64,000 nt of DNA, taken from positions 62,001 through 126,000 of the forward strand of contig NZ_CALNVW010000020.1 in assembly GCF_940670765.1 (NCBI RefSeq), read 5' to 3'. This document shows, in pieces, positions 20,585 to 28,868 of the stretch. Each line of letters starts with the position of its first letter. Positions within the stretch are counted from its first letter, which is position 1. The DNA comes from Streptomyces sp. A 4/2. Lineage in GTDB: Bacteria > Actinomycetota > Actinomycetes > Streptomycetales > Streptomycetaceae. Position numbers and translations under genes: made by a program. The notes beneath the pieces are model-generated. The model saw nothing but the letters and a program-made list of their open reading frames with translations, did no database searches and was not told the origin of the DNA.

Positions 20585-20860
20585 TCAGTGATCGTCGCGG
20601 TCTCGGTGGCCGTCGTGCTCAGCGAGCTTCTTCGCCACGAAGGCATCGATGGCCTCCAGCGAAGAGAAGATGTTCTTCAGGAATTCCTCGTCCGTCAGCT
20701 GAAGCGAGAAATCCCTTTCAAGAGCGCTCAGGAGCTGAATGTATCCGAAAGAATCCATCACCCCCGCCTTGAAAAGATCGGTCTCAGCGGTCAGTTCACC
20801 GTCGAACTCCACGAGGAACTGGTCCTCGATGAGCCTCTGTATGTGCTGCTTCCTGTCCAT
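20585..20860 (-). CDS. Discrete acyl carrier protein
   Basis: 91 residues, acidic, with the phosphopantetheine site around Ser37 (MDSFGYIQL; Phe replaces the common Leu after Ser). The predicted four-helix ACP length is complete, and the C-terminus is a short His/Asp-rich tail. It lies 3 bases after the AT stop and 15 bases before the amidotransferase, so it is in the same leftward operon. Inference: it is malonylated by the neighbouring AT, amidated by the amidotransferase, and delivers malonamyl to KS1. Confidence 0.9.
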   Translation of the reverse strand: MDRKQHIQRLIEDQFLVEFDGELTAETDLFKAGVMDSFGYIQLLSALERDFSLQLTDEEFLKNIFSSLEAIDAFVAKKLAEHDGHRDRDDH

Positions 20861-20863
20861 GTC

Positions 20864-21739
20864 TCACACCCCGCTCTTACTGAGGGCGTTCCGGGCGCCG
20901 GCCTTCGCGATGCTGTTCACCATACGGAGAAGGGAGTTGCCACCTATCTCCTCGTACTCAAGACCGGGATCGAGGGCAAGGAGGTACCGGACACTGTCGA
21001 CCCATCGCACCGGCTCCACGAGCTGTCTGCTCAGCATCTCCGGTATCGCACCCCGCTCGTAAGGCCGCCCCGTCACATTGGAGATCACGGTCGTTCTGGG
21101 CTCCGCGAACGTGAACTCCCGGAGGAAACTTTCGAATTCGGAGCGGACAGGCTGCATATGGCGGGAGTGGAAGGCGGCGCTGACCCGCAGCGAGGCGAAG
21201 CGGATGCCCCGCGCCTTCAGGGAGGCGTGGGCGGCACGCAGTGCGCTGTCGCTGCCGGCGATCACGACCTGGGCGTCGGTGTTGTAGGCCGCCACGTCCA
21301 CCCCCTCGACGCCGTCCTCCCGCAACACGTCCAGCAGGCGCGGAGCGGGGGTGTTCATGACCGCGCTCATCCCGCCGCCCGACGCCGCCGCCATGAGTTC
21401 GCCGCGCTTCTTGACGAGCCGCAGACCTGTCTCGAAGTCGAAGACCCCGGCCGCCAGGAGCGCGTTGTACTCCCCCAGACTGTGCCCGAGGCAGTAGTCG
21501 GCAAGCGGGCCCTCGCGGCGCTCACGCTCGAAAGTGGACAACGCGTTGACGGTGAACAGGGCAGGCTGTGTGCACTCCGTCCGCGAGAGCACGTCGTCCT
21601 GATTGTCACGGCAGCGGGATACGAGGTCGTACCCCAGGAGGTCGCAGGCGAATCGCGTCATGCCCGGATAGCGGCCGAAAACATCTGCACCCATCCCCCG
21701 GAACTGCGCTCCTTGCCCAGGGAAGAAAATCGCGAACAC
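20864..21739 (-). CDS. Free-standing malonyl-CoA acyltransferase (trans-AT)
   Basis: 291 residues, the size of a FabD-type transacylase. It has FPGQGAQ at the N-terminus, the nucleophile motif GHSLGE (Ser87), a conserved Arg region, and AAFHS, the motif linked to malonyl specificity. The GTG at 21739 is chosen because GGAGG lies 7 bases upstream and the protein then begins directly with the family's first strand. A longer frame to 21805 adds 22 residues unlike the family. It is the first gene of the leftward AT-ACP-amidotransferase-PKS operon and is expected to load all ACPs of the AT-less PKS. Confidence 0.92.
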   Translation of the reverse strand: MFAIFFPGQGAQFRGMGADVFGRYPGMTRFACDLLGYDLVSRCRDNQDDVLSRTECTQPALFTVNALSTFERERREGPLADYCLGHSLGEYNALLAAGVFDFETGLRLVKKRGELMAAASGGGMSAVMNTPAPRLLDVLREDGVEGVDVAAYNTDAQVVIAGSDSALRAAHASLKARGIRFASLRVSAAFHSRHMQPVRSEFESFLREFTFAEPRTTVISNVTGRPYERGAIPEMLSRQLVEPVRWVDSVRYLLALDPGLEYEEIGGNSLLRMVNSIAKAGARNALSKSGV

Positions 21740-22038
21740 CGTGATGCCTCCATGGTCTGCGCCGGTGGTTGGCCCACGCCACGCGGCGATGTCGGTTCCG
21801 CACATGCTGTGTCACCCCCCTTGCGGTCCACTGGCCGGAATACTGATGACCCGACTCGATCTCTTGTCCGGATCCTTGCCTGTCGGCTGCCGTTCGCTTG
21901 CCGGTTCCATCGGCATACAAAGAGAAGCGCATTGCCAATTCCGTGATCGTTTATTGGCCATTCATCAGCCGAATCACCTGACAGAACACCCATTGTTCTA
22001 GGATCAATTCGCCGGAGAAGTCTCCAGCGTGAGAACGA
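21740..22038. promoter_or_regulatory. Divergent promoter region between the PKS operon and the SARP gene
   Basis: About 300 bases separate the AT start from the SARP start, so it must hold both promoters. The left-hand side contains the heptamer array described separately. For the rightward gene, CTGACA and TAGGAT near 21980-22005 with a 15-base spacer are a weak promoter guess. No convincing coding sequence is seen here. Confidence 0.6.
21863..21902 (-). promoter_or_regulatory. Probable SARP-binding direct repeats upstream of the AT gene
   Basis: Read on the minus strand, four heptamers occur at exact 11-bp spacing: GGCAAGC (21902-21896), GGCAGCC (21891-21885), GGCAAGG (21880-21874) and GGACAAG (21869-21863). 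SARPs bind heptameric direct repeats with one-turn (11-bp) period overlapping the -35 region. A candidate -10 CAGTAT lies at 21845-21840, 17 bases further on; a degenerate fifth repeat CGAGTCG (21858-21852) would bring the array to within 6 bases. The array sits 124 bases before the AT start and next to a SARP gene. Confidence 0.7.
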
Positions 22039-25000
22039 ATGGGGCCGAAGATGTCTGCACGTCAGGCTCAGAGCGCACCACTGCCTCAACCGTCGGCCGT
22101 CCACTCCGGACCGGCGCTGCAGGTCCTGGGGCCCATGTCGGCCCAGTACGGAGGGCACGACGTCCCACTCGGCCCGCCACGTCGCAGGGCGCTGCTCGCC
22201 CTCCTGCTGATCAGGCTGGGCCGGGTCGTCCCCACCACCGTGCTCGTCGAGGAGTTGTGGCGGGAAGAACCGCCCCGGCGGGCCGTCGCCACCCTGCAGA
22301 GCCATATCTCCCACCTGCGCCGGGCACTGGCGCCCGCGGCCGGCCCCGACCGGTCGGCGGTCCTCCGCTACCGGGCCCCCGGGTACGTCCTCGATCTGCC
22401 TCCGGAGCAGGTGGACGTCCACCAGTTCGAGCAACTCTTCTCCGCAGGACGCCGTTTCCTCGCCCGCCAGGATCCCGTTGCCGCCCGCGACCGGCTCACC
22501 CGGGCGCTCGAACTGTGGCGCGGCTCCCCGTATGCGGAGTTTGTCACTCACCAGCCGCTCGCCGACGAGAGCACCCGGCTGGAACAGGTCCGGCTCACCG
22601 CACTGGAGGCCTCCGCGGAGGCCGGTCTCGTCCTGGGCAGGACCGCGGAGGTGGTCACGGAACTGGAACGCGAGGTGCGTCAACACCCCTCCCGGGAGCG
22701 CCTGGTGGGCCATCTGATGACCGCGCTGTTCCGGTCGGGCCGTCAGGCCGAGGCGCTGGAGGTGTACGAATGGACCCGCAGCTATCTGGTCGAGGAGTAC
22801 GGCGTGGACACGACGGCCGAACTCCAGCGGCTGCACACCGCTCTGCTCCGTCAGGAACTCGGTGAGCAGCGGTCACACACCGTGCTGAGTGACGATTTGC
22901 TGACCAGGGCCACCGAATTCCCCAGGCCCGTCCGGACCGTGCTGTCCGGCGGAGCGGAGCGGGTGGCAGAGGCGTCTCCCGTGGCCGGGAAGACCGCCAT
23001 GCGCAGTGTGGGGAAGCCGCAGGAGCCGGGCCGTACGGCACCGGCCACGTCCATGGCCCCCGGGCTCCCGCCCTTCGAACCCGTGCTGCCCCCGCCGTTG
23101 ACAGGCCGGGAGCGGGAGTTGCGGCGCCTGGTCGCCGCAACGGCCGGTGCGGCGACGGGTCGTGGACGTCTTGCCTGCGTGTTCGGCTCGTCCGGGCTGG
23201 GCAAGTCCCATCTCATGATGGAGCTCGTCCAGCGCCTCCAGAGTATCGACGAGGGCATCGAGACGATCCGGAGCAGCTGCTTCTCCGGTGAGGGAGTCCC
23301 GCCGTACTGGCTGTGGACCCAGGTGCTGCGCCGGCTCTCGGCGGCGCGCCCCGACGCCTTCGAGGCCGCTGCAGCGCCGTTCGGCTCACTGCTCGCCTCT
23401 CTGCTGCCCGGACCGCAGGCCGGGACGGGTGCCAGGAGCGGCCTGGACCCCGACGGCTCGCAGAGCCCCTTCCGCACGCACGACGCGCTCTGCGAAGTAC
23501 TGCTCGCGCTGGCCGCGCAGCGTCCGCTGGTGCTGCTGCTGGAGGACGTGCACTGGGCGGATGCCGTCTCCCTGGATCTGCTCCGGCTGCTGGCCGCCCG
23601 CCGCCAGGGGCATCCCCTCAGCATCGTGCTGACGGGCTGGGACCTGGAGGCCTGGCCCGATGCCTCGCGGTTCCGGGTGATGACCGAGATACTCAAGGGC
23701 CCGGACGCAGAGATCCTGCGGCTCGCCGGTCTGGCCCGCACGGACGTCGCCACGCTGGTCGACGCGCACGCGGGACCGGGCGTCGACGAGCGGGTCATCG
23801 ACGCACTGCACCGCCAGAGCACGGGCAGTCCGTACTTCGTCCTGCAGATGCTCTCCCTTCTCTGCGACGCCAGGGACCTGCGCGAGCCCGGCGCCACGGA
23901 CGAAATCCTCACCCTGATAGTGACGTGCACGCGCAAGGTACTGCGCCAGGAGTTCGCCATGCTGCCGGAACCGCTCCTGCGGCTCCTCCGGCTGTGCGCG
24001 GTCGTCGCACCCGATATCGACCTGGATACGGTCTGCCGTGCTACCGGCTGCAATTCGGCCATCGCCATCGTGGAGTCGGCCATCCGGTACGGCCTGCTCG
24101 CCCCTGACCGGCAGCGCGCCGGACGGCTCCGCCTCGTCCCTCTGCAGGCTCAGGAGGTACTCATCGGCGAGCTGAAGGACGAGGAGCGCCAACGACTGCA
24201 CGCCCGGTACGCCGATGCCCTGTCCCCGCACGGCCAGGTCGGCAGCGATCCGGAGGACATCGATCGTGTCGCTCACCACGCCTGGCTCGCCAGGGACGTC
24301 ATGCCCGCGGAGCGGGTGCTGCCCTGGCTTCTGCGCGCGGCCGAGAACGCGGAACTGCGCCTGGCCTCCGAGGACCGCGAGATGTGGCTGCGCCGCGCGG
24401 TCGGCACGGCCGGTTCACTGCCCGACGGCACGACCGCCCGCGATCTGGAGCAGCGGCTCCACCTGGAGCTGGGCCATGTGCTGGGCCAGGTACGCGGATT
24501 CGGTGACGTGGAGGCAGAGGAGGAGATCGCCCGGGGACACGCCCCGCGTACGACGCCTCATACGCCGGACGACCCGGCGGTCCTGTCGATGCTGGCCATG
24601 TCGCTTCTCGTCCGCGGCTGTTACGACGAGTCACGGCAGCTGTCCGGCCTGCTGAGGAACATCGCGGAGCGTACCGACGGCCCGACGGCCCGGCTCGGCG
24701 CGGCGTACGGCGAGGGTATGACGCTGTTCGTCCACGGGCACCTGCCCGATGCGCTCGAAGAACTGGAACGCGGCGCGGAACTGGCGGAGCGCCTCGCCTG
24801 TGAGGGCCGATTACCGGACGCGATCTACCGGTCCGACCCACGTGTCTACTTCCGCTGCTACTGCGTCTTCGCCCGCTGGTTGCTGAACGACCGCGCGGCG
24901 GCGGCGGAACAGCGCCGGCGCCTGCTGCGGCTGACGAGGTACGACAGCAGGCCGTGGGACCGGGCGCAGGCTCTCTACGTCGACGCGGTCGTGGCCGCTT

Positions 25001-25398
25001 GGGAAGGCGACGTGGAGACAGCGCTGACGTCCGGGACCGAGGGCGTCGGGCTGGCCGCCGAGCACGGGCTGTACTACTGGAAGGCGATGCTCCATCTGCC
25101 GCTGGGCTGGGCCCTCACGTACACCGGCCACCTGGAGGGGATCTCCGACATGCGCAACTCGCTGGCCGAACTGCGGCGGTCCAGAACGAACATACGTCTT
25201 CCGCTGCATCTGGGGCTGCTGGCCCAGGCCCAGCACCACGCCGGACAGCGGGAGGACGCCGTGGACACCCTGCGCACCATGGTCGCGGTGGTCGAGCACC
25301 GGCGCGAGTACGTGTACCTCAACTCCGCGCTGCCTGCCACGCACCTGCTGCACGAGCTTCTGGGCCCGGAGCCGGCAGAACCGGTACTGCCGGACTGA
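22039..25398 (+). CDS. Large SARP-family transcriptional activator with ATPase and helical-repeat domains
   Basis: 1,119 residues. Residues about 28-115 form an OmpR-like winged helix (LGPPRRRALLALLL, then TLQSHISHLRRAL and GYVLDL), and about 122-270 the bacterial transcriptional activation (BTAD) domain. An AAA/NB-ARC-type ATPase follows with Walker A GSSGLGKSH near residue 384 and Walker B LLLEDVHWAD near 500. The C-terminal half is helical, TPR-like. Likely the cluster-situated activator of the divergent PKS operon. Codon 925 (24811-24813) is TTA, the codon read by the bldA tRNA, so translation is probably tied to development. The start could instead be ATG 22051; neither site has a strong ribosome binding site. 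Confidence 0.9.
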   Translation: MGPKMSARQAQSAPLPQPSAVHSGPALQVLGPMSAQYGGHDVPLGPPRRRALLALLLIRLGRVVPTTVLVEELWREEPPRRAVATLQSHISHLRRALAPAAGPDRSAVLRYRAPGYVLDLPPEQVDVHQFEQLFSAGRRFLARQDPVAARDRLTRALELWRGSPYAEFVTHQPLADESTRLEQVRLTALEASAEAGLVLGRTAEVVTELEREVRQHPSRERLVGHLMTALFRSGRQAEALEVYEWTRSYLVEEYGVDTTAELQRLHTALLRQELGEQRSHTVLSDDLLTRATEFPRPVRTVLSGGAERVAEASPVAGKTAMRSVGKPQEPGRTAPATSMAPGLPPFEPVLPPPLTGRERELRRLVAATAGAATGRGRLACVFGSSGLGKSHLMMELVQRLQSIDEGIETIRSSCFSGEGVPPYWLWTQVLRRLSAARPDAFEAAAAPFGSLLASLLPGPQAGTGARSGLDPDGSQSPFRTHDALCEVLLALAAQRPLVLLLEDVHWADAVSLDLLRLLAARRQGHPLSIVLTGWDLEAWPDASRFRVMTEILKGPDAEILRLAGLARTDVATLVDAHAGPGVDERVIDALHRQSTGSPYFVLQMLSLLCDARDLREPGATDEILTLIVTCTRKVLRQEFAMLPEPLLRLLRLCAVVAPDIDLDTVCRATGCNSAIAIVESAIRYGLLAPDRQRAGRLRLVPLQAQEVLIGELKDEERQRLHARYADALSPHGQVGSDPEDIDRVAHHAWLARDVMPAERVLPWLLRAAENAELRLASEDREMWLRRAVGTAGSLPDGTTARDLEQRLHLELGHVLGQVRGFGDVEAEEEIARGHAPRTTPHTPDDPAVLSMLAMSLLVRGCYDESRQLSGLLRNIAERTDGPTARLGAAYGEGMTLFVHGHLPDALEELERGAELAERLACEGRLPDAIYRSDPRVYFRCYCVFARWLLNDRAAAAEQRRRLLRLTRYDSRPWDRAQALYVDAVVAAWEGDVETALTSGTEGVGLAAEHGLYYWKAMLHLPLGWALTYTGHLEGISDMRNSLAELRRSRTNIRLPLHLGLLAQAQHHAGQREDAVDTLRTMVAVVEHRREYVYLNSALPATHLLHELLGPEPAEPVLPD

Positions 25399-25556
25399 GC
25401 GGTGCTCCGCGCCACTGCCCGGTCCGGCTCGAAGAGGAGCCCGGCCGCGGGCCCGCTGCACCACTCGGAGAGGCAGCCGCCCGCTGCGGCCCGGCCAGTC
25501 GGCCACCCCGCCGGCCGGATCGAGTACGCGCGTCCCCACGGAGGCCCGAGCGCCGG

Positions 25557-25700
25557 CTACGCGTCGCGCCTCTGCAGCAGCAGGCCGCCGGCCAGCAGCG
25601 CGGCCGTGGCCCACGCGGCGAGCACGCCCAGGCCGTCCCACGGGCCGATGGGCATACCGGGCAGATCTACGGTGGCCTGGACCGCGAGTCCGGCGGTCAT
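25557..25700 (-). pseudogene. C-terminal remnant of an ABC-2 type transporter permease
   Basis: The minus strand encodes about 47 residues ending ...GVLAAWATAALLAGG then LLLQRRDA and a stop at 25557-25559. This is the typical last transmembrane helix and basic tail of ABC-2 permeases, preceded by LPGMPIGPWDG. Everything upstream of the 25700 region is missing, so the gene is 5'-truncated. No ATPase partner is nearby. Confidence 0.6.
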
Positions 25701-25714
25701 GGGCGCGATACACG

Positions 25715-25825
25715 GTCACGGTGACCATCAGCCGTCTGCGCCGCAAACTTGGCGACCCTCCGGTCATCGCCACCACACCCGGCGTGGGGTATCGGATCAT
25801 CGACCCGGCTGCCCCACCCGGCTGA
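25715..25825 (+). pseudogene. C-terminal remnant of an OmpR-family response regulator
   Basis: The plus strand reads VTISRLRRKLGDPPVI followed by TTPGVGYRI and a stop at 25823-25825. This is the recognition helix and wing of a PhoB/OmpR-type output domain. The receiver domain and most of the output domain are absent. It faces the permease remnant head to head, with only about 14 bases between them. Confidence 0.7.
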
Positions 25826-25836
25826 GCGGCTAACGG

Positions 25837-26619
25837 TCACTTGCCGAATCGCCGTTCACGGTTCGCGTACGAGCGAAGTGCGCGCAGGAAGTCCACATGG
25901 CGGAACGCCGGCCAGAAGCAGTCCACCCAGTGCATCTCGGCGTACGCGGACTGCCAGAGCAGGAAACCGGACAGCCGCTGTTCCCCGGAGGTTCGGATGA
26001 TGAAGTCGGTGTGGTCGGCCGTTGGCGAGTACAGATGCCTGGAGATGTCCTCGATCTCGAACCGTTCGACCAGCTCGGCAGGGTCCCCACCGGCAGCGAT
26101 GTGTTCCTCGAAGGCGCTCTTCACCGCATCGACGATCTCCCGTCGGCCGCCGTAACCGACCGCGACATCCACCTTGAGTCCGCCGCGCCCCACAGTCGCG
26201 GCGGTGGCCTCCTTGAGTACTCGGGCACTTTCACCAGGAAGCATGTCGAGCGAGCCGATCACCTGGACCTCCCAGGGACGACCTGCGGCCGTGATGTCCC
26301 GGACGGTCTCTTCGATGATCTCCAACAGCGGGCCGAGTTGTTCGGCAGGGCGCCCGAGGTTGTCGTCGGAAAGCATGAAGAGGGTCACGTGCTCGATTCC
26401 GTCGGCAGTGCACCACCCCAGGAACTCGGTCGTCTTGGCGCCGCCCGCCCGGTACCCCTCCCGCACGTCCGCGTGGCCCGCCTTCCGAGCCCAGCGCCGA
26501 TTGCCGTCGAGCATGATTCCGACGTGCTGCGGGCGTGGCAGCCCAGCCAGAGTGGCGGCCAGTCGGCGCTCGTACACCGCCTCTATCGGCCGTCGGAGAA
26601 ATAGCGGGAGCAGCCTCAT
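25837..26619 (-). CDS. uppS: cis-Prenyltransferase (isoprenyl diphosphate synthase, UppS family)
   Basis: 260 residues, full family length. It has the signature IMLDGNRRWA with catalytic Asp38, then LSDDNLGRP, and near the C-terminus the second signature RTSGEQRLSGFLLWQSAYAE-like block with the expected Trp/Phe before the acidic end. These enzymes add isopentenyl units in Z configuration to an allylic diphosphate, most often making undecaprenyl diphosphate for the cell wall. GGAG precedes the ATG. As it sits between a decayed region and an exporter, it may be an accessory copy rather than the housekeeping one; product chain length cannot be read from sequence. Confidence 0.92.
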   Translation of the reverse strand: MRLLPLFLRRPIEAVYERRLAATLAGLPRPQHVGIMLDGNRRWARKAGHADVREGYRAGGAKTTEFLGWCTADGIEHVTLFMLSDDNLGRPAEQLGPLLEIIEETVRDITAAGRPWEVQVIGSLDMLPGESARVLKEATAATVGRGGLKVDVAVGYGGRREIVDAVKSAFEEHIAAGGDPAELVERFEIEDISRHLYSPTADHTDFIIRTSGEQRLSGFLLWQSAYAEMHWVDCFWPAFRHVDFLRALRSYANRERRFGK

Positions 26620-26845
26620 GAACGATCTCCATCGCGTTGTGGTTACGCTCCGCGGACCTTACCAGGGGCTCTTCGGTGAGGTCCGCGAGCATCCTGAACA
26701 GCACTGCCACACGGGATACTTGGCCAGGAGAAAGCGCCGCGGTGGGCCTGTTCCGCAGGGAGATACATCAGTTCGGGGAAGAAGCCGACGACTCGGGGAA
26801 GTGCCGGACGCTCCGGGCCCGGGAGCACTCAGAATTGGCGAATCG

Positions 26846-28333
26846 TCAGGAAAGTGCCTCGGTCCGCGTGTTCGCACCCGCCCGCACGTTCTGCCGCGAA
26901 TCCCTCGCCCCAGCTCCCGGCTTCGGCAGCGCGAGAGCGAGGAAGAGCGCAATCACCGAGGCTCCGCAGGCGATGAGGAAGGCGATCCGCATGCCCCCGT
27001 CGCTGTAGAAGTCGTAACCCCCCTCCACGGCCGCGATATGCCCGTTCAGTACGGCGAAGGCGACAGCCGGCAGAAGGGCGGCCAGGGTGCTCTGGAACAC
27101 CTGGACCATGCTCGACATCGACGCCTGGAGCTCGGAGGGCACCGCATCGATGACGAGGTTCGGTGCGGCGGCGTACGAGACTCCGAGGCCGAGCCCCTCG
27201 ATCAGTGCCCACACCATCAAGGGCCCCTGGGCGTCGTGCCGGAGAGCGGTGAGCGCGGTGCCCACGACCAGCAGGGCATGACCGGTGATCATCAGGTTGC
27301 GCGGAGCGGTCCTGCGCATGGCCCGCCCCACGAGATACCCGCCGACCACGGCTCCGGCCGCGACCGGCACCTGGAACAGGGCGTACCCCTTGGCATCGAC
27401 ACCGAAGCCGTACCCCAGGCCGAGGGCGAGCGGCGACATGCACATCGTCGGCAGCAAGGCATTGAACACACCGGTGTTCGCCGACGCCAGACCGGCGGTG
27501 AGCGCGGTGAGGACCATCGGCCGACGCTTGAAGAATCGGATATCGATGAGCGGGTTCCGGCTGCGGAGGGCGGAGACGATCCACACACCGATCAGCACCG
27601 CTCCACCCGCCAGGACCCAGACTGTCGGTGCCGCACCCCATCCCCATTCGGGGCCGAAGCTGACGCCGATCAGCAGACACGCCAGGCCCGCGCCGAGCTG
27701 CAACGCACCGCGGAGATCCAGCCGGGAGCGGTTGCGTACGGGACTCTCGTCCGTGGTCAGCGCCAGCGGCGCGAGCAGCACGGCGGGCACGAGGGCGAAG
27801 AACCAGAACACGCCGCGGAAACCCCAGTTGCCCATCAGCCAGCCGGTGATCCAGGGCGCGGGGATGTTGATGAGGCCCATCCCCGCCGTCATGAGTGAGA
27901 CCGCCATCGGCAGGATCCTGGACGGATACACGTCACGCATCAGGGAGTACCCGAGGAAGGTGCAGGGCACGAGCAGCCCCTGCAGCGCCCGGCCGGCGAT
28001 GACGACCCCGAAGTTCGGCGCCAGCGCCGTCAGCAACGCCCCGAGTGTGGCTCCGGCGACGGCGAGCACCAGCACCAGGCGCTTGCCGTACGTGTCGGCG
28101 AGCTTCCCGGCGATCGGACTGACCACCGCGCCGACCAGGAGGAACGCGGTGAGCAGCCAAGCGCTCTGGTGGGTCGCGTAGTGCGCGCTGATCTCTGACC
28201 GCGCCGTCGACGTCATCTGGTAGTTGGCGGCTATGAGCTCCTGGACGCCGACGATCGAGGCGAAGGAGAGAACGAGGCGGGGCGTCCAGCCACCACCGGT
28301 TGCTGGAGGACGTGCGGCGCCATTCTTCACCAT
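26846..28333 (-). CDS. MFS drug exporter, 14-helix (DHA2/EmrB-QacA) type
   Basis: 495 residues with about 14 hydrophobic segments. It has the motif A-like loop GKLADTYGKR after helix 2 and GRALQG / PCTFLGYSL in the helix 4-5 region. It probably exports a hydrophobic compound using the proton gradient. ATG 28333 is preferred because AGAGGA lies about 9 bases upstream; a TTG 27 bases earlier is possible. A palindrome typical of TetR operators sits 25 bases upstream, suggesting repression, yet no TetR gene is adjacent. It could export the nearby polyketide, but this is only proximity. Confidence 0.9.
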   Translation of the reverse strand: MVKNGAARPPATGGGWTPRLVLSFASIVGVQELIAANYQMTSTARSEISAHYATHQSAWLLTAFLLVGAVVSPIAGKLADTYGKRLVLVLAVAGATLGALLTALAPNFGVVIAGRALQGLLVPCTFLGYSLMRDVYPSRILPMAVSLMTAGMGLINIPAPWITGWLMGNWGFRGVFWFFALVPAVLLAPLALTTDESPVRNRSRLDLRGALQLGAGLACLLIGVSFGPEWGWGAAPTVWVLAGGAVLIGVWIVSALRSRNPLIDIRFFKRRPMVLTALTAGLASANTGVFNALLPTMCMSPLALGLGYGFGVDAKGYALFQVPVAAGAVVGGYLVGRAMRRTAPRNLMITGHALLVVGTALTALRHDAQGPLMVWALIEGLGLGVSYAAAPNLVIDAVPSELQASMSSMVQVFQSTLAALLPAVAFAVLNGHIAAVEGGYDFYSDGGMRIAFLIACGASVIALFLALALPKPGAGARDSRQNVRAGANTRTEALS

Positions 28334-28357
28334 GCGGACGGTTCCTCTCGAACGCAC

Positions 28358-28375
28358 CAAACAATCGTTTGTTTG
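28358..28375. promoter_or_regulatory. Palindromic operator upstream of the MFS exporter
   Basis: CAAACAA (28358-28364), TCGT spacer, TTGTTTG (28369-28375): a perfect 7-bp inverted repeat, AT-rich against a GC-rich background. This form is common for TetR-family repressor sites. It begins 25 bases before the exporter start on the minus strand. Confidence 0.7.
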
Positions 28376-28461
28376 AGTCGAGGGTCAGCTAACATCCTCA
28401 CGCCGGGCAGGGTCAACGGAAATGATCGTCAGTCGGACGAGGAGTTCGCGTCGTCCGTGCC

Positions 28462-28821
28462 TCACGAACCCGGCGACCGGCGGCGCTCACGCCGAAGACG
28501 GTGCCGCTCGGCGCACCGGGCGGCCCAACGGGCACATTCGGTGCCGAGTCCCAGCAGCAGAACGAGCAGGACTGCCGCGGCCATCACCATCCGGGTGGTC
28601 GCGGTCACCAGCAGATCCGCCCAGTAGAACCCGACACCGATTGCGCCGAAACCGGCAGTCGCGACAGCCAGGACCAGGCAGAAGCGGGCCGTTGGAGCGG
28701 CGGTGCGCTGCTCCGCGGCCCACTGTTTGAGGCTCTCCGCGAACCAGTACCCGGCAAGGAGCAGCACATCGAGCATCGTGATCCAGGCCGCCACGAAGAT
28801 GTCCAGGACCCAAGAGAGCAT
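28462..28821 (-). CDS. Small membrane protein of unknown function
   Basis: 119 residues with about three hydrophobic segments (about residues 5-25, 48-68 and 75-95) and an Arg-rich C-terminal tail (RHRLRRERRR), which suggests the tail faces the cytoplasm. No domain is recognised. AGGA lies about 9 bases before the ATG. It lies between the exporter and an NTF2-fold protein, all on the minus strand but separated by gaps, so an operon is not clear. Confidence 0.55.
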   Translation of the reverse strand: MLSWVLDIFVAAWITMLDVLLLAGYWFAESLKQWAAEQRTAAPTARFCLVLAVATAGFGAIGVGFYWADLLVTATTRMVMAAAVLLVLLLGLGTECARWAARCAERHRLRRERRRSPGS

Positions 28822-28868
28822 GAGCGCATCGTCCTGCGGCGCCCTCTCCCCAGCTTGAGTACAACTAC

